A DNA stretch of 64,000 nucleotides, taken from assembly GCA_031771865.1 (NCBI GenBank), contig JASISA010000009.1, positions 2,046,001 through 2,110,000 of the forward strand. Reading direction: 5' to 3'. Of the stretch, positions 22,074 to 33,576 are shown in pieces (position 1 is the first letter of the stretch; each line of letters begins with the position of its first letter). The notes beneath the pieces are model-generated. The model saw nothing but the letters and a program-made list of their open reading frames with translations. It did not search any database and had not been told where the DNA came from. This DNA is from Nothophaeocryptopus gaeumannii (Eukaryota > Ascomycota > Dothideomycetes > Mycosphaerellales > Mycosphaerellaceae). The position numbers and the translations under genes are program-made.

Positions 22074-23607
22074 ATGTCTTTACAACGATCGATGCGGCTT
22101 GCAAGCCGAGCATCATTCTTCCAAACCACGGCCCGAGCACCAATCTCACAACGAAGATGGCTAGCAACACCATCAGATCCCTCGAAACTGCCGTTGGCCG
22201 GTATCAAAGTGCTTGATATGACCAGAGTGCTGGCGGGAGTATGACAAACAACTAAGCTCCTGTACAAACTTCAGACTGACATCTCTCAGCCATACTGTAC
22301 ACAAATCCTCGGAGACCTCGGGTATGACCAATAAACCCAGTACGACCAATCTCAAGGTCTCTCTGCAAGTTCCCAAGACTCATCTCTCGTGTCTAGAGCC
22401 GAAATCATCAAAATCGAACACCCAACCCGTGGCGACGACACCCGAGCCTGGGGACCTCCATATGCCTCCTACACTGAACAATCCGGAAAGTCCGGCTCCG
22501 GCGAATCCGCCTACTTCCTCGCCGTAAATCGCAACAAGAAGTCCCTAGGCCTCTCCTTCCAATCGCCTCAAGGAGTCGAGATCCTCCATAAACTCGCCAA
22601 AGAATGCGACGTCCTCGTAGAGAATTACCTCCCCGGCGCACTCGCCAAATACCGCATGGACTACGAATCCGTCAAAGCAGTCAATCCCGCTATTATTTAT
22701 GCTTCCATCACAGGCTACGGCCAAACAGGTCCTAACTCCTCCCGCGCGGGATACGATGTCATGGTCGAAGCTGGAATGGGCCTGATGCACATAACCGGTC
22801 ACAGAGACGGTCCACCCGCCAAAGTCGGCGTTGCGGTTACGGATCTCACGACGGGATTGTATACCTCCAACAGCGTGATGGCGGCCTTGCTCGCCCGAGC
22901 AAAGACGGGCAAGGGACAGCATCTCGATGTCGCTTTGGCGGACTGCCAGATCGCCACCTTGGCCAACATCGCATCGTCCTGTCTCGTCTCTGGGAAACCC
23001 GACAGTGGGAGATGGGGAACTGCACACCCTTCCATCGTGCCTTACAAAGCATTCAAAACTTCCGACGGGGATATCCTCATCGGCGGAGGAAACGATCGAC
23101 TCTTCGGGATTTTGTGCAATAAAATCGGAAAACCTAAGTGGAGTGAAGATGCGAAATTCAAGACGAATGCGGATCGTGTGAAGAGGAGGGATGAATTGGA
23201 AGAAATGATTGAGTCCGTGACGAAGGGGAAGACGACGGAAGAGTGGTTGGGTGTTTTTGAGGGGAGTGGGATGCCGTATGCGCCTATTAATGATGTTAAG
23301 ACGACACTTGAACTTGAGCATAGTGAGTTATGAAGCCAGCCTGTCTTGCCTCGCGTGTGTGGTAGGATAGGAGAATTGCTGACGATTGGTGTTAGCCAAG
23401 GAGAGAGGTATGGTAACCGAAGTCGACCATCCATCTTGCGGACCGATGAAACTCGTCAGTCCGCCCGTGAAGTTCAGTGAGGAGAGTCCTAGTATTCGAA
23501 CTCCACCGCCTACACTGGGACAACATACAGATGAGATCTTGACGGGCATTTTGGGCATGGGAGGAGAGGAGGTGGAAAAGTTGAAGGCTGAAGGTGTTGT
23601 GTCGTAG
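22074..23607 (+). CDS. Class III (CaiB/BaiF family) CoA-transferase, probably mitochondrial
   Basis: Four exons (22074-22238, 22290-22321, 22397-23322, 23396-23607) give 444 residues. The introns are 51, 75 and 73 nt. The N-terminal 36 residues are Arg/Ser-rich without acidic residues, fitting a mitochondrial presequence. The enzyme core starts PLAGIKVLDMTRVLAGP and continues through CTQILGDLGAEIIKIEHP. A GYDVMVEAG block holds the predicted catalytic aspartate (D186). GHRDGPPAKVGVAVTDL and the C-terminal HTDEIL segment complete the family pattern. The closest functional guess is the SUGCT-like dicarboxyl-CoA (succinyl/hydroxymethylglutarate) transferase group; the acceptor is not determinable from sequence. 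Its stop codon ends 2 bases before the stop codon of the convergent secreted-protein gene. Confidence 0.9.
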
Positions 23608-23609
23608 AT

Positions 23610-26561
23610 TTACATTACATTAGATGGGTGGATCCGTTGTTCTATGCCAAGAGGAAACAGTACTACGGCCAAGAGAACCATCCTAATGAATGCCCTCGGT
23701 ATTTGAAAGACAGGGCTTGTATTTGAACTCTGCGTCGCCTGTGCCGCCTGCGTCGTGTCGGTCGTCTGCGTTGGTAAGAAACTTCCATCTCCAGAAGGTC
23801 GCCCGCTCCCATCTCCCGTTCTTCCCGTTGTCGTGCTCGCCGCAATTCTATTTCCTGACGAATCAGTTCCATCAGTTGCAGCAGTTGCAGTGGATTTCGT
23901 GGTCAGTCCATCTTCGCCAGTAGTCCTGCTGCCGCCTTCATCTCCCATTCTTCTCGTTGTCGTACCTGCAATCTCTCCACTCGATGGACCTGTCCCATCA
24001 GTCGCAGTTGTTGTGATGAATTTTGCGGCTGATAAATTTGTAGCAGCTAAGCCGCTCTGCGTTGCCAGGCTACTTCCGGCTTCCGAGACAGTCTCCGCAT
24101 GCTTTGCTTCTTGAACTCCAGAGGAGCTCAATTCTTGTGAGTTCAATTCCGGAGAAGCCTCGTAAGTGTTTTGAGTGACCGGCCAATGACTGAACGGAAG
24201 CATGTCCTTTGCTTCTGATGCAGACACTTCAGAAGTACTCGGCGCTGCAGCAGTCACGATGAGTCCGATCAAATTGTCGATGCCCTGCAGGGAAGACGAA
24301 AACGTATCTCCTTCCAAGTCTGGGAGCGCTGACTGTTCGGGGATACGTTTGTCGGCGGCATCCGGGTTATCTTGAGTTTGCGGCGAGTTGTCCGAGCTCT
24401 CGTCATCCGTGAATGAATGATGTGAAGATTCTGCGCTGTTGGAAGCCGCAGGACTTGAGTACAGCTCCCATTCTTTCGTATCGGAGGGTGCCCCTTCGGA
24501 TTGATCGTCTCCTTGGCTACCCTGGGGCAGAACCGATTCAGCCTCCTGCGAGGGAGTATTGTCATTGCCAGGTACCTCTTCTAGGTTCACAAGATTCGTC
24601 GAGGGAGGCTTTATCGAGTTTTGTTCAGCCGTAGCCGCGCCAGCTTCGTCGCTTGAAGCAACCGAAGCGGTTGAGGCGATAGAGATTGTTGCTCGATCAT
24701 TGTCACTACCAGGATCAGCCTTCCTGCTGGCAGTCATTCCGATCATTGAAGCAATGAAGCCTCCAATGTCTGGCGATGTCGATGCCGCGGCGACCTCGGT
24801 GCTGGACGCGACAGGGTCGCTCGAAGCAGCACTCTCGTAGTGAGAAGATACTGAGTTCTCGGACCCCTCTGTTGGCATCGCGATATCGTGAGAGACTGTG
24901 CTGGAGGGAGCCTCTCCTGGATTGGAAGACTGCTCTGGGGACTTCCAGTCCGCAGAGCTCTGTTGTGGCCCCATAGCAGTCGCCGTGGGCTCAGAAGAAG
25001 TCGTCGCTGGTGCATTTGTCAAGATTGGGCTCGATGCAGGAGTCGCCGAAACCCTCTCGACGCCTGTGGTGGTCTTAGCGGCGTTTGGAAGCGTGAAGCC
25101 CGCAGCTGACGAGGCTGCAGTCAACTTCACAGGAGGATCATACTGCCCTCTTACATCGCCCGAGCAAGTTGACCAAGCGGGTTGCATGCTCTGTAAAACT
25201 GCCTCTGGCACGACAAGAATCGGCTTGTATGCTCCGGCGCTGCACGTGGCATTCGATCCTCCACAGTACAACGAAGACGCGCAGACCGGCATGGCATTGT
25301 ATATGGACCTTGGGACAGGTTCGTCGAGCTCGGAAAGGGTGAGAGCAGCCGTGGCTGACCAGATATTCGTCCAGTGCAATTGACCCGTACATGCGCCGGG
25401 TCCAGCGTAGATTGTAGACAATATCTGATCCGTAGGTATGGCGACGATAGTTCGCGACACGTTGGTTCCCACTACTCCACAATTGTCTCTTGCGAAAAGG
25501 CCTGAGTATGATATGTAAAGCGTAGGACTGGTCAAAGTCGTGCCTAGCGTTTCGACAGTGACCGGTGCAGCGGTGACTGCTTGCGAGACATTCCCCGTCT
25601 TTGTTTGCGACGCCCAGTAGATGAGATCGACCGTGCCTCCAGTGACAGCGCATCGGCCACATCCTAGTGTACAGCTTGGCACGCCGCCGATGGTAGATTC
25701 GCTTGGCCAAGTCCAGGTGGTAGTCCCGTCCCTCGCATATCCAAAGTGCCCAGCAGACCAGTAAGTCATCAATGGCTGGCCAACAGTCTCTGTCATAGCA
25801 ATCATCAACGGTACAGCGTGTTTCGTCATGTAATTATCGCGCACGGACGAACAAAGCTCACCACCGATGGAGGCTTGTGTGCAGGCTGGACTGGTAGGTG
25901 TCGGGCTCGCTGAAGACGACGAAGACCACTCCTCCCAGTAGCTGCTAGCGCAGGCCTGCAGTGTTGGGTTTGAAGACAATATTCCATTGGTCGAGTATAC
26001 GCCGCTGTAGATGTCACAGTACTTTGGCGGTGCCGGAGTCGTCGCTGAAAGCCACTGACTGACCGTGCTCTCCCACTGCTGTTGACATTGAGAGACGAGA
26101 GTGGGAAGCGAACAAGAGGGTTTGGGGACATTGGCCAAGGTCCTGGATATACAGAAGGCAGTGGTCTTCGCGTCGGTCACACTCTCCCGCTGGAACGATG
26201 TAACCGTGCTCGTGGTTGGCCAAACAGTCGTTGCGATCGGAAAGTCGCCATCGTAGATCACGCTGGTTTCCAACCAAGACGACGTGAAAGTCGTGGTGGT
26301 CACCGGGCCTGTGTTGTAATTATATGTCTCGGTAGAGTTGACTAGGCAAGAGTATGATGCAGTGCCCTCGCTTTCCACCTGTCGAAATGATGACCAGTAG
26401 CCGGTCCAGGACGTCCAGCAAGTTTCAATATCGACGGCTCCCGTGTGATACGGAAGTCTAGAGGAGAGGAAGGAAGTAGTTATGTTTACACCCCGAGGCT
26501 TGAACCCAGTCGCGATAGCATTGATGCAGAAAAGCCCCAGGATCAAGCTAAGCAACAGCAT
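23610..26561 (-). CDS. Large secreted Cys-rich / Ser-Thr-rich surface protein
   Basis: 983 residues, intronless. A hydrophobic signal peptide (MLLLSLILGLFCINAIAT) is followed by about 450 residues with paired cysteines, aromatic residues and several N-x-S/T sites. Next come roughly 460 residues dominated by Ser, Thr, Ala, Glu and Asp with no cysteine, likely O-glycosylated and extended. A hydrophobic stretch close to the C-terminus (MVLLAVVLFPLGI) is preceded by small residues and followed by a short polar tail. This could be a GPI-attachment signal, although the polar end is longer than usual; a single membrane anchor is the alternative. No enzyme domain was recognised. Cell-wall or surface location is inferred from the signal peptide and composition. 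Confidence 0.8.
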   Translation of the reverse strand: MLLLSLILGLFCINAIATGFKPRGVNITTSFLSSRLPYHTGAVDIETCWTSWTGYWSSFRQVESEGTASYSCLVNSTETYNYNTGPVTTTTFTSSWLETSVIYDGDFPIATTVWPTTSTVTSFQRESVTDAKTTAFCISRTLANVPKPSCSLPTLVSQCQQQWESTVSQWLSATTPAPPKYCDIYSGVYSTNGILSSNPTLQACASSYWEEWSSSSSASPTPTSPACTQASIGGELCSSVRDNYMTKHAVPLMIAMTETVGQPLMTYWSAGHFGYARDGTTTWTWPSESTIGGVPSCTLGCGRCAVTGGTVDLIYWASQTKTGNVSQAVTAAPVTVETLGTTLTSPTLYISYSGLFARDNCGVVGTNVSRTIVAIPTDQILSTIYAGPGACTGQLHWTNIWSATAALTLSELDEPVPRSIYNAMPVCASSLYCGGSNATCSAGAYKPILVVPEAVLQSMQPAWSTCSGDVRGQYDPPVKLTAASSAAGFTLPNAAKTTTGVERVSATPASSPILTNAPATTSSEPTATAMGPQQSSADWKSPEQSSNPGEAPSSTVSHDIAMPTEGSENSVSSHYESAASSDPVASSTEVAAASTSPDIGGFIASMIGMTASRKADPGSDNDRATISIASTASVASSDEAGAATAEQNSIKPPSTNLVNLEEVPGNDNTPSQEAESVLPQGSQGDDQSEGAPSDTKEWELYSSPAASNSAESSHHSFTDDESSDNSPQTQDNPDAADKRIPEQSALPDLEGDTFSSSLQGIDNLIGLIVTAAAPSTSEVSASEAKDMLPFSHWPVTQNTYEASPELNSQELSSSGVQEAKHAETVSEAGSSLATQSGLAATNLSAAKFITTTATDGTGPSSGEIAGTTTRRMGDEGGSRTTGEDGLTTKSTATAATDGTDSSGNRIAASTTTGRTGDGSGRPSGDGSFLPTQTTDTTQAAQATQSSNTSPVFQIPRAFIRMVLLAVVLFPLGIEQRIHPSNVM

Positions 26562-27574
26562 CGTCGCCTGATCGTAGAGGTGAAAGTCAGGTCGTTCGAA
26601 GATATGGAGAGGGCTGGAGTGAAGTGGTTGCAGCGCGTGTTGCTGCAGCTAGATGCAAGAAGATTGCCTACCATGCCAGTCTTTCGGTGACACGCAGTCA
26701 GCCGCACATACCAAAGGAACTCCAACAGACCCATTGTGAGCGCCTAGCACTTCATTGCAAATTTTGCTGCCTCACGGCACAATCCGATGGCCCTATGCGA
26801 AGCACACGATACCGTATTCCGTTGTAGACTGTGCAAGGTCGTCTACACTGATGCACGTTTGGATCCGCACATTCCCAGCCTAAGCGATGTAGCCCGCGCT
26901 AGTGGCCTCCGCTCATCGATAGGAACGACTCCAGGCCAAACGAAGGACTCCATTTATCCTCTCGTCTACTCTTTAATAGGGAACTGGGTCCTGGTAGATA
27001 TAGGCCCAGTTGAATAATGCTGTGCCTGGAAAGCGGTCGCGACACAACATTCTCGCCTCGCCTAGGACTCCGACCCGGCCTTCGCGCTGCCGGCAACTTG
27101 CGCGCTCGAACAGTCATGTTCAAACGCTTAGAAACATGTGGTATGGGCCGAGACAGGTCAGGTGTCAAGAGCTCCATGGCCACTTGACTCTCCAGGTGAA
27201 CCAGAAGTCTGGTGACTGCCGATTGTCATCATCGCGACGTGCTCTTGACATGGTCTTCAACGCAATTTCACTCACCGTCTCATCCCTCCGACGTGCAAGA
27301 TTGCTCTTCCACGATGCTCTTGTATCGAGATATCGATGTCGACCAAGAGCTGTGAAGAAAGATCCGATCCAGCTGCAGTGTTGCCTCAGGCTTGCCGCCG
27401 AGCTAGAATCTACATCATCCTCGAGTCAGTAGTCACATGGCAACGGCGCATCGCAAGGCTCCCTACACCCATCCACCACCTACAACTTCCTGCAGTTTTT
27501 CTATCCTTTCTTCGTACAACTGCACGCCATCTGGGTCGCGCGTACATCCAGACCGACCACCCACGAGGCGTCCC
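26562..27574. other. Divergent promoter region between secreted protein and ATG11
   Basis: About 1 kb separates the two divergent starts. An in-frame upstream ATG at 27437 would add 46 residues rich in Pro and Ser to ATG11. I prefer 27575 because the ubiquitin-like fold starts there. Confidence 0.5.
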
Positions 27575-30500
27575 ATGAATGTATACATAGGACATACCGG
27601 CCGCCGCCTGCAACTCGATCCGTCCACCACCAGCTCGCTCGACGCCGTCAAGACATGGATCGCGTCGCAGGCGAACGTACAACCGCGTAGTCAGATTCTG
27701 CTCACCGCCCAGGGCAAGCAGGTCCGGCCACAGACCTTGCTCACCGAGAATGAGCTCTTTGTATTCGACTCCAGCGGGCTGAATGGCAAAAAGGCCGCCA
27801 GTCCACTCAAGGAGTCCGTCGAGAGCTCCGACAGCGACGAGTTCCAGCCTGGTGCCGCGCCCGATCTTATCACGACCACCGACGATCTCGCAGCATGGCA
27901 GAACCTGTTCAAAGTCAGGCGGACTTGGGCAGCGGGTCTGCTCATAGGCTGCAGCTCCAGCGCGAAGCAGGCCGAGCAGTACCAGGAAGAGAAGGCAGTG
28001 ATCGAGCGCAGTCTGGGCGTGGCCGTGGCTAGTCTCCAACAGCACATCAAGAGCGCCGAGAAGCAGTATGCATCGGTCGAGGCCTGGGCGGCGGAGCAGC
28101 TGCAGGAGCAGCAGGCTCATGCGGATAACTGGGAGCGCAACTTGGAGAGTCTAAGGAGTATTCCAGCCAGAGCTGAGTTCACCCGATTTCTTCAGCCCAT
28201 GACTCCCGTGTCTGGGCAGCGACGGCAGTCGCAGCAGTATATATCAACACTCCAGGGTTTTGTCGATGTCGTGACGGTGAAGCAGGCCGCTGGTGCAGCT
28301 AGATCGTCTATGGATACCCTTGGCAACAAGCTAGATGCTATGCGTGAAGAGCTCGATTCCGCGACGAGCAATAGCAACGAGCTCTTACAGGCTGTAGATC
28401 AAATCAACAACCGTTCCACCCTCGACGAAAGCGCCTCCGAACCCGCCCAACTGATCTCAGAAATCGACATGGTTGTAAAGAAGATGGCATCAGATCTGGA
28501 GCATGTGCGATCCTTGCCCAAGACTGCGCAATCTTGCGCTCAGGCCTCGAAGATGGCTCTCCTGCACACGCGGAACTACCTGCCGAACCTGAACGATTAC
28601 TGCGTGGAGATGAACGAGCTGGTGCAAAAGTCAAGACGTGAGAAGCAAAGTGCATCGGATACAGCACTGGGTCATATGCGAGCACTGTCTGGGATCGAGT
28701 CGCAGCTTGCGAAGCTGTATCAGGATATCAAAGAGGTTGAGCTACCGGAAGATCAGCAGCAGCCTTTCATCACGCTTAGTATCGTATCGCGTCTGCCTTC
28801 AGTGTATGGTCACCTACTGGTAGAATCTGTGCGGCGACGAGAATGGGTTGCAAAGATGAGGAGAGATTCAGCGACTTTGCAAGAGGAGGTCGCAACATAC
28901 CAAGAAGAGGAAGAGAAGCGACGGAAGAAGTGGATGCGCAATGTCGACGATCTTGTTCTGGCTGATGCGTTGCAAAGCCGCGTGCTCGAGATCGAGTTGA
29001 GTCTGCAGAACGAAGGCGGAAGCTGGCCCATGGTAACTCGGGATGAGCTGGCGGACTATGTCAACACGCTCCTGGACATCTTCGGACAAGGTCCGGTCAC
29101 GGATGAGATTGATCATGCAATGAAAGATTTGGACAAGCCCACACGCAAACAAATCAAGCATGCGAGAGCATTCAAGAACGGGAGCATGCACGAGGCTGCT
29201 TTTGGAGACACGTCGCTGCTTCTGCGTGGTCACGACGCAAACAAATCTCTCCAAGACGCAAACACACGCTTGGAAGAAGAATTCAGAGCGCAGAAGAGTC
29301 GAGTGCGCAAGCTGGAAGATCTCTTGCATCGACAAACCCAAGCAAGCCGATTGAGCACCGGCGACGTTTTCACCCCTTCTAGCGACGCCGCGCTCTCTCA
29401 TCGAGTAGCAACACCTCCGCCAAGCGCAGGCACACCACGACCTTTCGAAGACAGCTCACGAAGAAACTCGCTCACCAATCACCGCCGACCCTCTCTCGCG
29501 CCAGGACAGAGCGCAGAAGAAAAGAGACTAGCTAAGCGCGTTGTCGATCTCGAAGCTGAACTTCAGACCTACAAGGATGAAGCGACTACTCGCAAAACCT
29601 CCGATGCCGAGACACAAAAGCAGGTTGAAGAGGCCGTGTCTATCAAGAAAGATCTGATGGAGAACATGGAAGCCCAGCAGCGAGAGTTTGCCAGCGAAAG
29701 ACGCACGTTGGAGAAAGAGCTTGCGGATGCGCGCGAGAAAATCGAAGAGTTTGAGAATGAGATGGAGCGGCTCCTGGGTTCACGTGATGGTACAGACGAA
29801 GAGATTGCGCGACTCAAAGAAGATGCAGCAGGCCATGCAGCACGGGCGGCAACTGAGCACGATGCCCGCAACACCATCGAGCGGAAGCTAGAGCACGCCG
29901 AGACGGCGAGGAAGCAGGTCGAGGAAAAAGTCCAACAAGTACGAGCAGAGCAGGAGCAGGCCCGCGAGGCGGAAGCTGAACATCTGCAGAATTTGGCGTC
30001 CGCCCTCTTCAATCTCTCCCCGGACGCGGACTCACCATCGGGTCTCGTTGGCTTGGCTACTGCACTGGAAGAGCTCACCAGAAGGTCTGCCGCGCACGTC
30101 AAGGACCTGGAAGAAGCTGTCGCGTTTGCCAAGAGTGAAAATGAATCGCTTTGTTCCAGCAACGAGCGCCAAAAGACTGAGCTCGCATCCGCGGCCGAAA
30201 AGCAAGCGGAGACAGAACAGCAGATGCAACAGGCCGAAGACAAGCTTGCCGCTGAAGCGTCCAAGATAGAAACCCTGGAGCAGCAGCTCAGCGAAGAGCA
30301 AGATCAGCTTCGCTCGTTACGAAACAAGTTTGCCGAGGGCGAGAACGGGTCTGAAGTCCTCCGCCAACGCCTGGCTGAGGAAGAGCAGCGCAGCGCGAAA
30401 CACCGGACTGAGCTGGCAGAAGCCAAGTCTCACATCACTTGTCTTGACGTGGAGCTGATGAGGTTGCAGAAGAAGCATAAAGCATATCACACCAATGCCG

Positions 30501-32135
30501 AAGCAACTTCCGAGCGTCTCGAAAAGCGCGCAGATCGAGCCAAGGAGATATCTCAGAGGTTGTACTCGCAACATCTGCGGCTTGGCCGGCTACTCGAGCG
30601 CCTTGGGCTTGCTGTCACGTACGAAGGTGACAGGATGTCCATTGAGCGTGCGTCAAAGATGGCAGCTAGTACTACCATTCTCGACCCACACGCTTCAGTG
30701 AGCAGACAAGTGTCGGTCGCTTCGCCGCCGCCAACACGAAAGCCCTCCACGGCCGATGCCGAGCCTGCGAGTGAGCTCAGGTCGCTGCATTGGGCCGATG
30801 CGCCGACTCTCGACGAGGAGACCGCATCATACGAAGCCTTCCTCAACCATCTCAACCGCTTTGATCTTGAGGTATTCTCGGACGCTGTCACGAAGAGAGT
30901 CAAGGACTTCGAATACACTGCCAAGAAGTACAGCAAGGAGTCGAAAGAGTCAACAAAGCGTGCGGACGCGTATAAGGAGCGTGCTCTGAAACTGAGAAGT
31001 GAGGCGCATGGGAAGATTGCGGTCAGAGACTTCAAGGAAGGCGACTTGGCACTGTTTCTTCCAACACGCGGAGGGCAAGTCAAGGGAGCCTGGGCTGCGT
31101 TCAATATCGGATGTCCGCATTACTTCTTGGCTGAAAGAGAAGGCATGCGCCTCGGCACACGAGACTTCATTGTAGCTCGTATCCAAAAGGTCGAGCAGAA
31201 GGTGGTGCATCTCAGCAGCCAGCGTGCTGCTGCACAGATAGCGGCCGACGGTCGCAGTATCGATGAGACAAGTGACGCTCCATCATCGATGCAAGCAGAA
31301 GATGACAATCCGTTCGACCTCTCCGACGGGCTGACCTGGTGGATGGTGCACGCTGTCGAAGAGAGGGGCGCAGGTGCAGCTCCAACGACTCCCGGCCTTG
31401 GCAAATCAACAGTCAGCACTGCCAATGTAGACGCAAAGGGCAGCATCCGCATCAAGCGAAGCAGCAAGAGTGATGATGCTAGCAAGCATCTCAACAAGAG
31501 CTTGGACTCTCGCCGCTCGAGCTCCACCTCTAAAAAAGGAATTCCCCCAATCTCGACAGCAGCAACAGGAAGCGCTTCCAACACTCCCACCGCAGATATC
31601 CCACAACATCGATCCGAAAGCCAAGCCTCTTCTCTGAACAACCAGCAAACATTGCGCCCATTACCTGCAGCCGCAGCGACGACAGGACCAGGTCTCGGCA
31701 TCACTAAGAACGAGCCGCAGCCACACGGACAGGTGCGCCAAGACCTTCTCTGGGGCCCATGAGCACGAAACAGAATCATGGCCGCCCCATTTGCGTTGCC
31801 TTTACCCCGAGCGAACCTCCCCCATTTTCTGACATGGTCATTTACAGATCCGCAAGCTATCTACGGCGGCAGCAAACGAGCCTACACGTCCAGGCTCGTC
31901 GGGCAGTACTGCGAAATCGCCTGTCCGACAGCGATCGAAGTCTCCTAGCAAGAGTGTGAGATCGCTGCAGAGACATTTGGAGAACTCAGTGTCGAATGCG
32001 AATTCTTCGAAGAGGAGTTTGAGAGGTGAGATTAGTCCGGCGAAAGATACGAATTCGGGTTGGAAGAGTCTTTGGAGTGCAGAATTTTCGGTGGAGAGTC
32101 AGAGTAAGGAGAAGAAGAAGATGGATTGGAATTGA
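27575..32135 (+). CDS. ATG11: Autophagy-related protein 11 (selective autophagy scaffold)
   Basis: Two exons (27575-31732 and 31848-32135) give 1481 residues. The N-terminus (MNVYIGHTGRRLQL) begins a ubiquitin-like domain. A long helical and coiled-coil middle follows (about residues 580-1050, very rich in Glu, Gln, Ala and Arg). The conserved C-terminal ATG11 domain comes near 1150-1290, with FLPTRGG, WAAFNIGCPHYFL and LTWWMVHAVEE. The 115-nt intron starts GTGCGC and ends TTTACAG, after a CTGAC branch point. It is longer than most here. The second exon encodes a Lys/Arg/Ser-rich tail ending KKKMDWN. If the intron is retained, translation stops after about ten extra residues. ATG11 links cargo receptors to the Atg1 kinase in pexophagy, mitophagy and related pathways; the assignment rests on the C-terminal domain. 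The start at 27437 is an alternative. Confidence 0.92.
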
Positions 32136-33576
32136 GTATGCGAGGGATGGGGAAGGGGATGACCTACTGTGTAGATAGTGGAACGAATAGGATGATGATA
32201 CCTTCTAGCTGTGCACCTTGATTGAATTCGCTCTGAGCGCGTTTTCATGCGACTATGTTGAACATCCTCTTGCAATTTCTTTCTCACTGGTGAGACAGAC
32301 CTCAAGTCCGAGCACATCTTATTACTCGTCGGAAGAGAAACGTTTACCTTCTCAAAAATGACAAGTGCAGGACAGGCCAGGGTAAGCTGATCATGTCATG
32401 GGAGTTCAATTCTAGTAAGAAGACTGAGAATGAGCGTGGAAACATTCAATGTCCACTCCAGTCAATCAATTATATGCCGGATGTGACCATGTACCATCTC
32501 TTGAATCACGAGCAGTCAAAATCATCCGATGGTTTGGAAAACGGTTTATGATAGGTCTATAGGGCTAGTGGATTGTCTGGAGATACTAAGAAGCTCGGGG
32601 CTATTCTACAAAAACGTTGATAGAAGAATATGAAGGGTAGACTGATTATTATATCAAGGACGTACTGAGGAGGTTGATGGTTTGGCAGGTACTGTACTCC
32701 AAGTCTTCTTCAATGATAGCTAGCATTAGATAGCCGCTTTTCCAAGAAAGCACGACAAGAGTGTATTCTAGCTGCTAGGTAGTTCTAAGTAGTATGTCGA
32801 TATTCATTCATTCACTCAACTTTGAAGGAGGTGTCTTTTCCCGTTGAGTTTCCTTCGATGCTCTCTGTTGTAGAAATCGACAGAGTCATGATTGGGGGTG
32901 ACCTATTGAGCTCCCAATTCTCAGTCCCAGTCTCAGCCTCACTCTTTTTCGTCCCTCGTACCGTTGTCGTTCAGACGGCGTCTCCCGTCCACTCCCATCC
33001 CGGCAAGCTCGCAAGAGATACCGAATGTGGCGAAACTAGTACCCAATTCGTCGGGTTGGAACACTTCACAAACGCAATTCTGCTTCAGCTACCCATCTGG
33101 CATGCAAGTGTTGCTAATAACCCCAATACGACGATACATCCAAAGTTTCGTCCCTGTATATCGTTCTTGCTCGGTATTCTCGTATGAACCCAATCGAGCT
33201 TTTGGCGGTGTTTGTCACATCTTGGATATGGTCGATTGACAGTGACGTGTCGATCGCCCGACGACATCCAAGAATGTCTTCTGTTGGTAGTGTGCAAATG
33301 AGATTCTTGAGCGCAACGCTGCAGTGTTTTGGCCATTAGAATAGAACGCAGTCGTCCGTCAGTCCTGGCTGGCAGGTGAGGTTGAGGAGCCAGCCAGGGA
33401 TAAAGCATGCTGCTAATTACGATCCAGATTCCGAGAGACCTACAGTGAATCGAGAGGCCAATGCGATTTCGCGCTTCTGGCGCAAGTCACTGGCCACCAC
33501 AGTAGCGTGGTTGATACTCATGCAATCCAGCGAGCATGGCCTACGAGCACAATTGCGTCCATCGCGAGCCCCTTCA
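32136..33576. other. Gene-free region of about 1.4 kb
   Basis: Convergent 3' ends of ATG11 and the F-box gene flank it. It is AT-rich in 32340-32820. An open frame at 32822-33187 has no recognisable domain and no coding-like features. No repeat or transposon ends were seen. Confidence 0.5.

Noticed and set aside
29569..30264. Ser/Ala/Cys-rich minus-strand frame within ATG11
   Set aside because: Complement of the Glu/Gln/Ala-rich coiled-coil; low-complexity artefact.
32822..33187. Plus-strand 121-codon frame downstream of ATG11
   Set aside because: Composition resembles untranslated sequence; no domain or signal.
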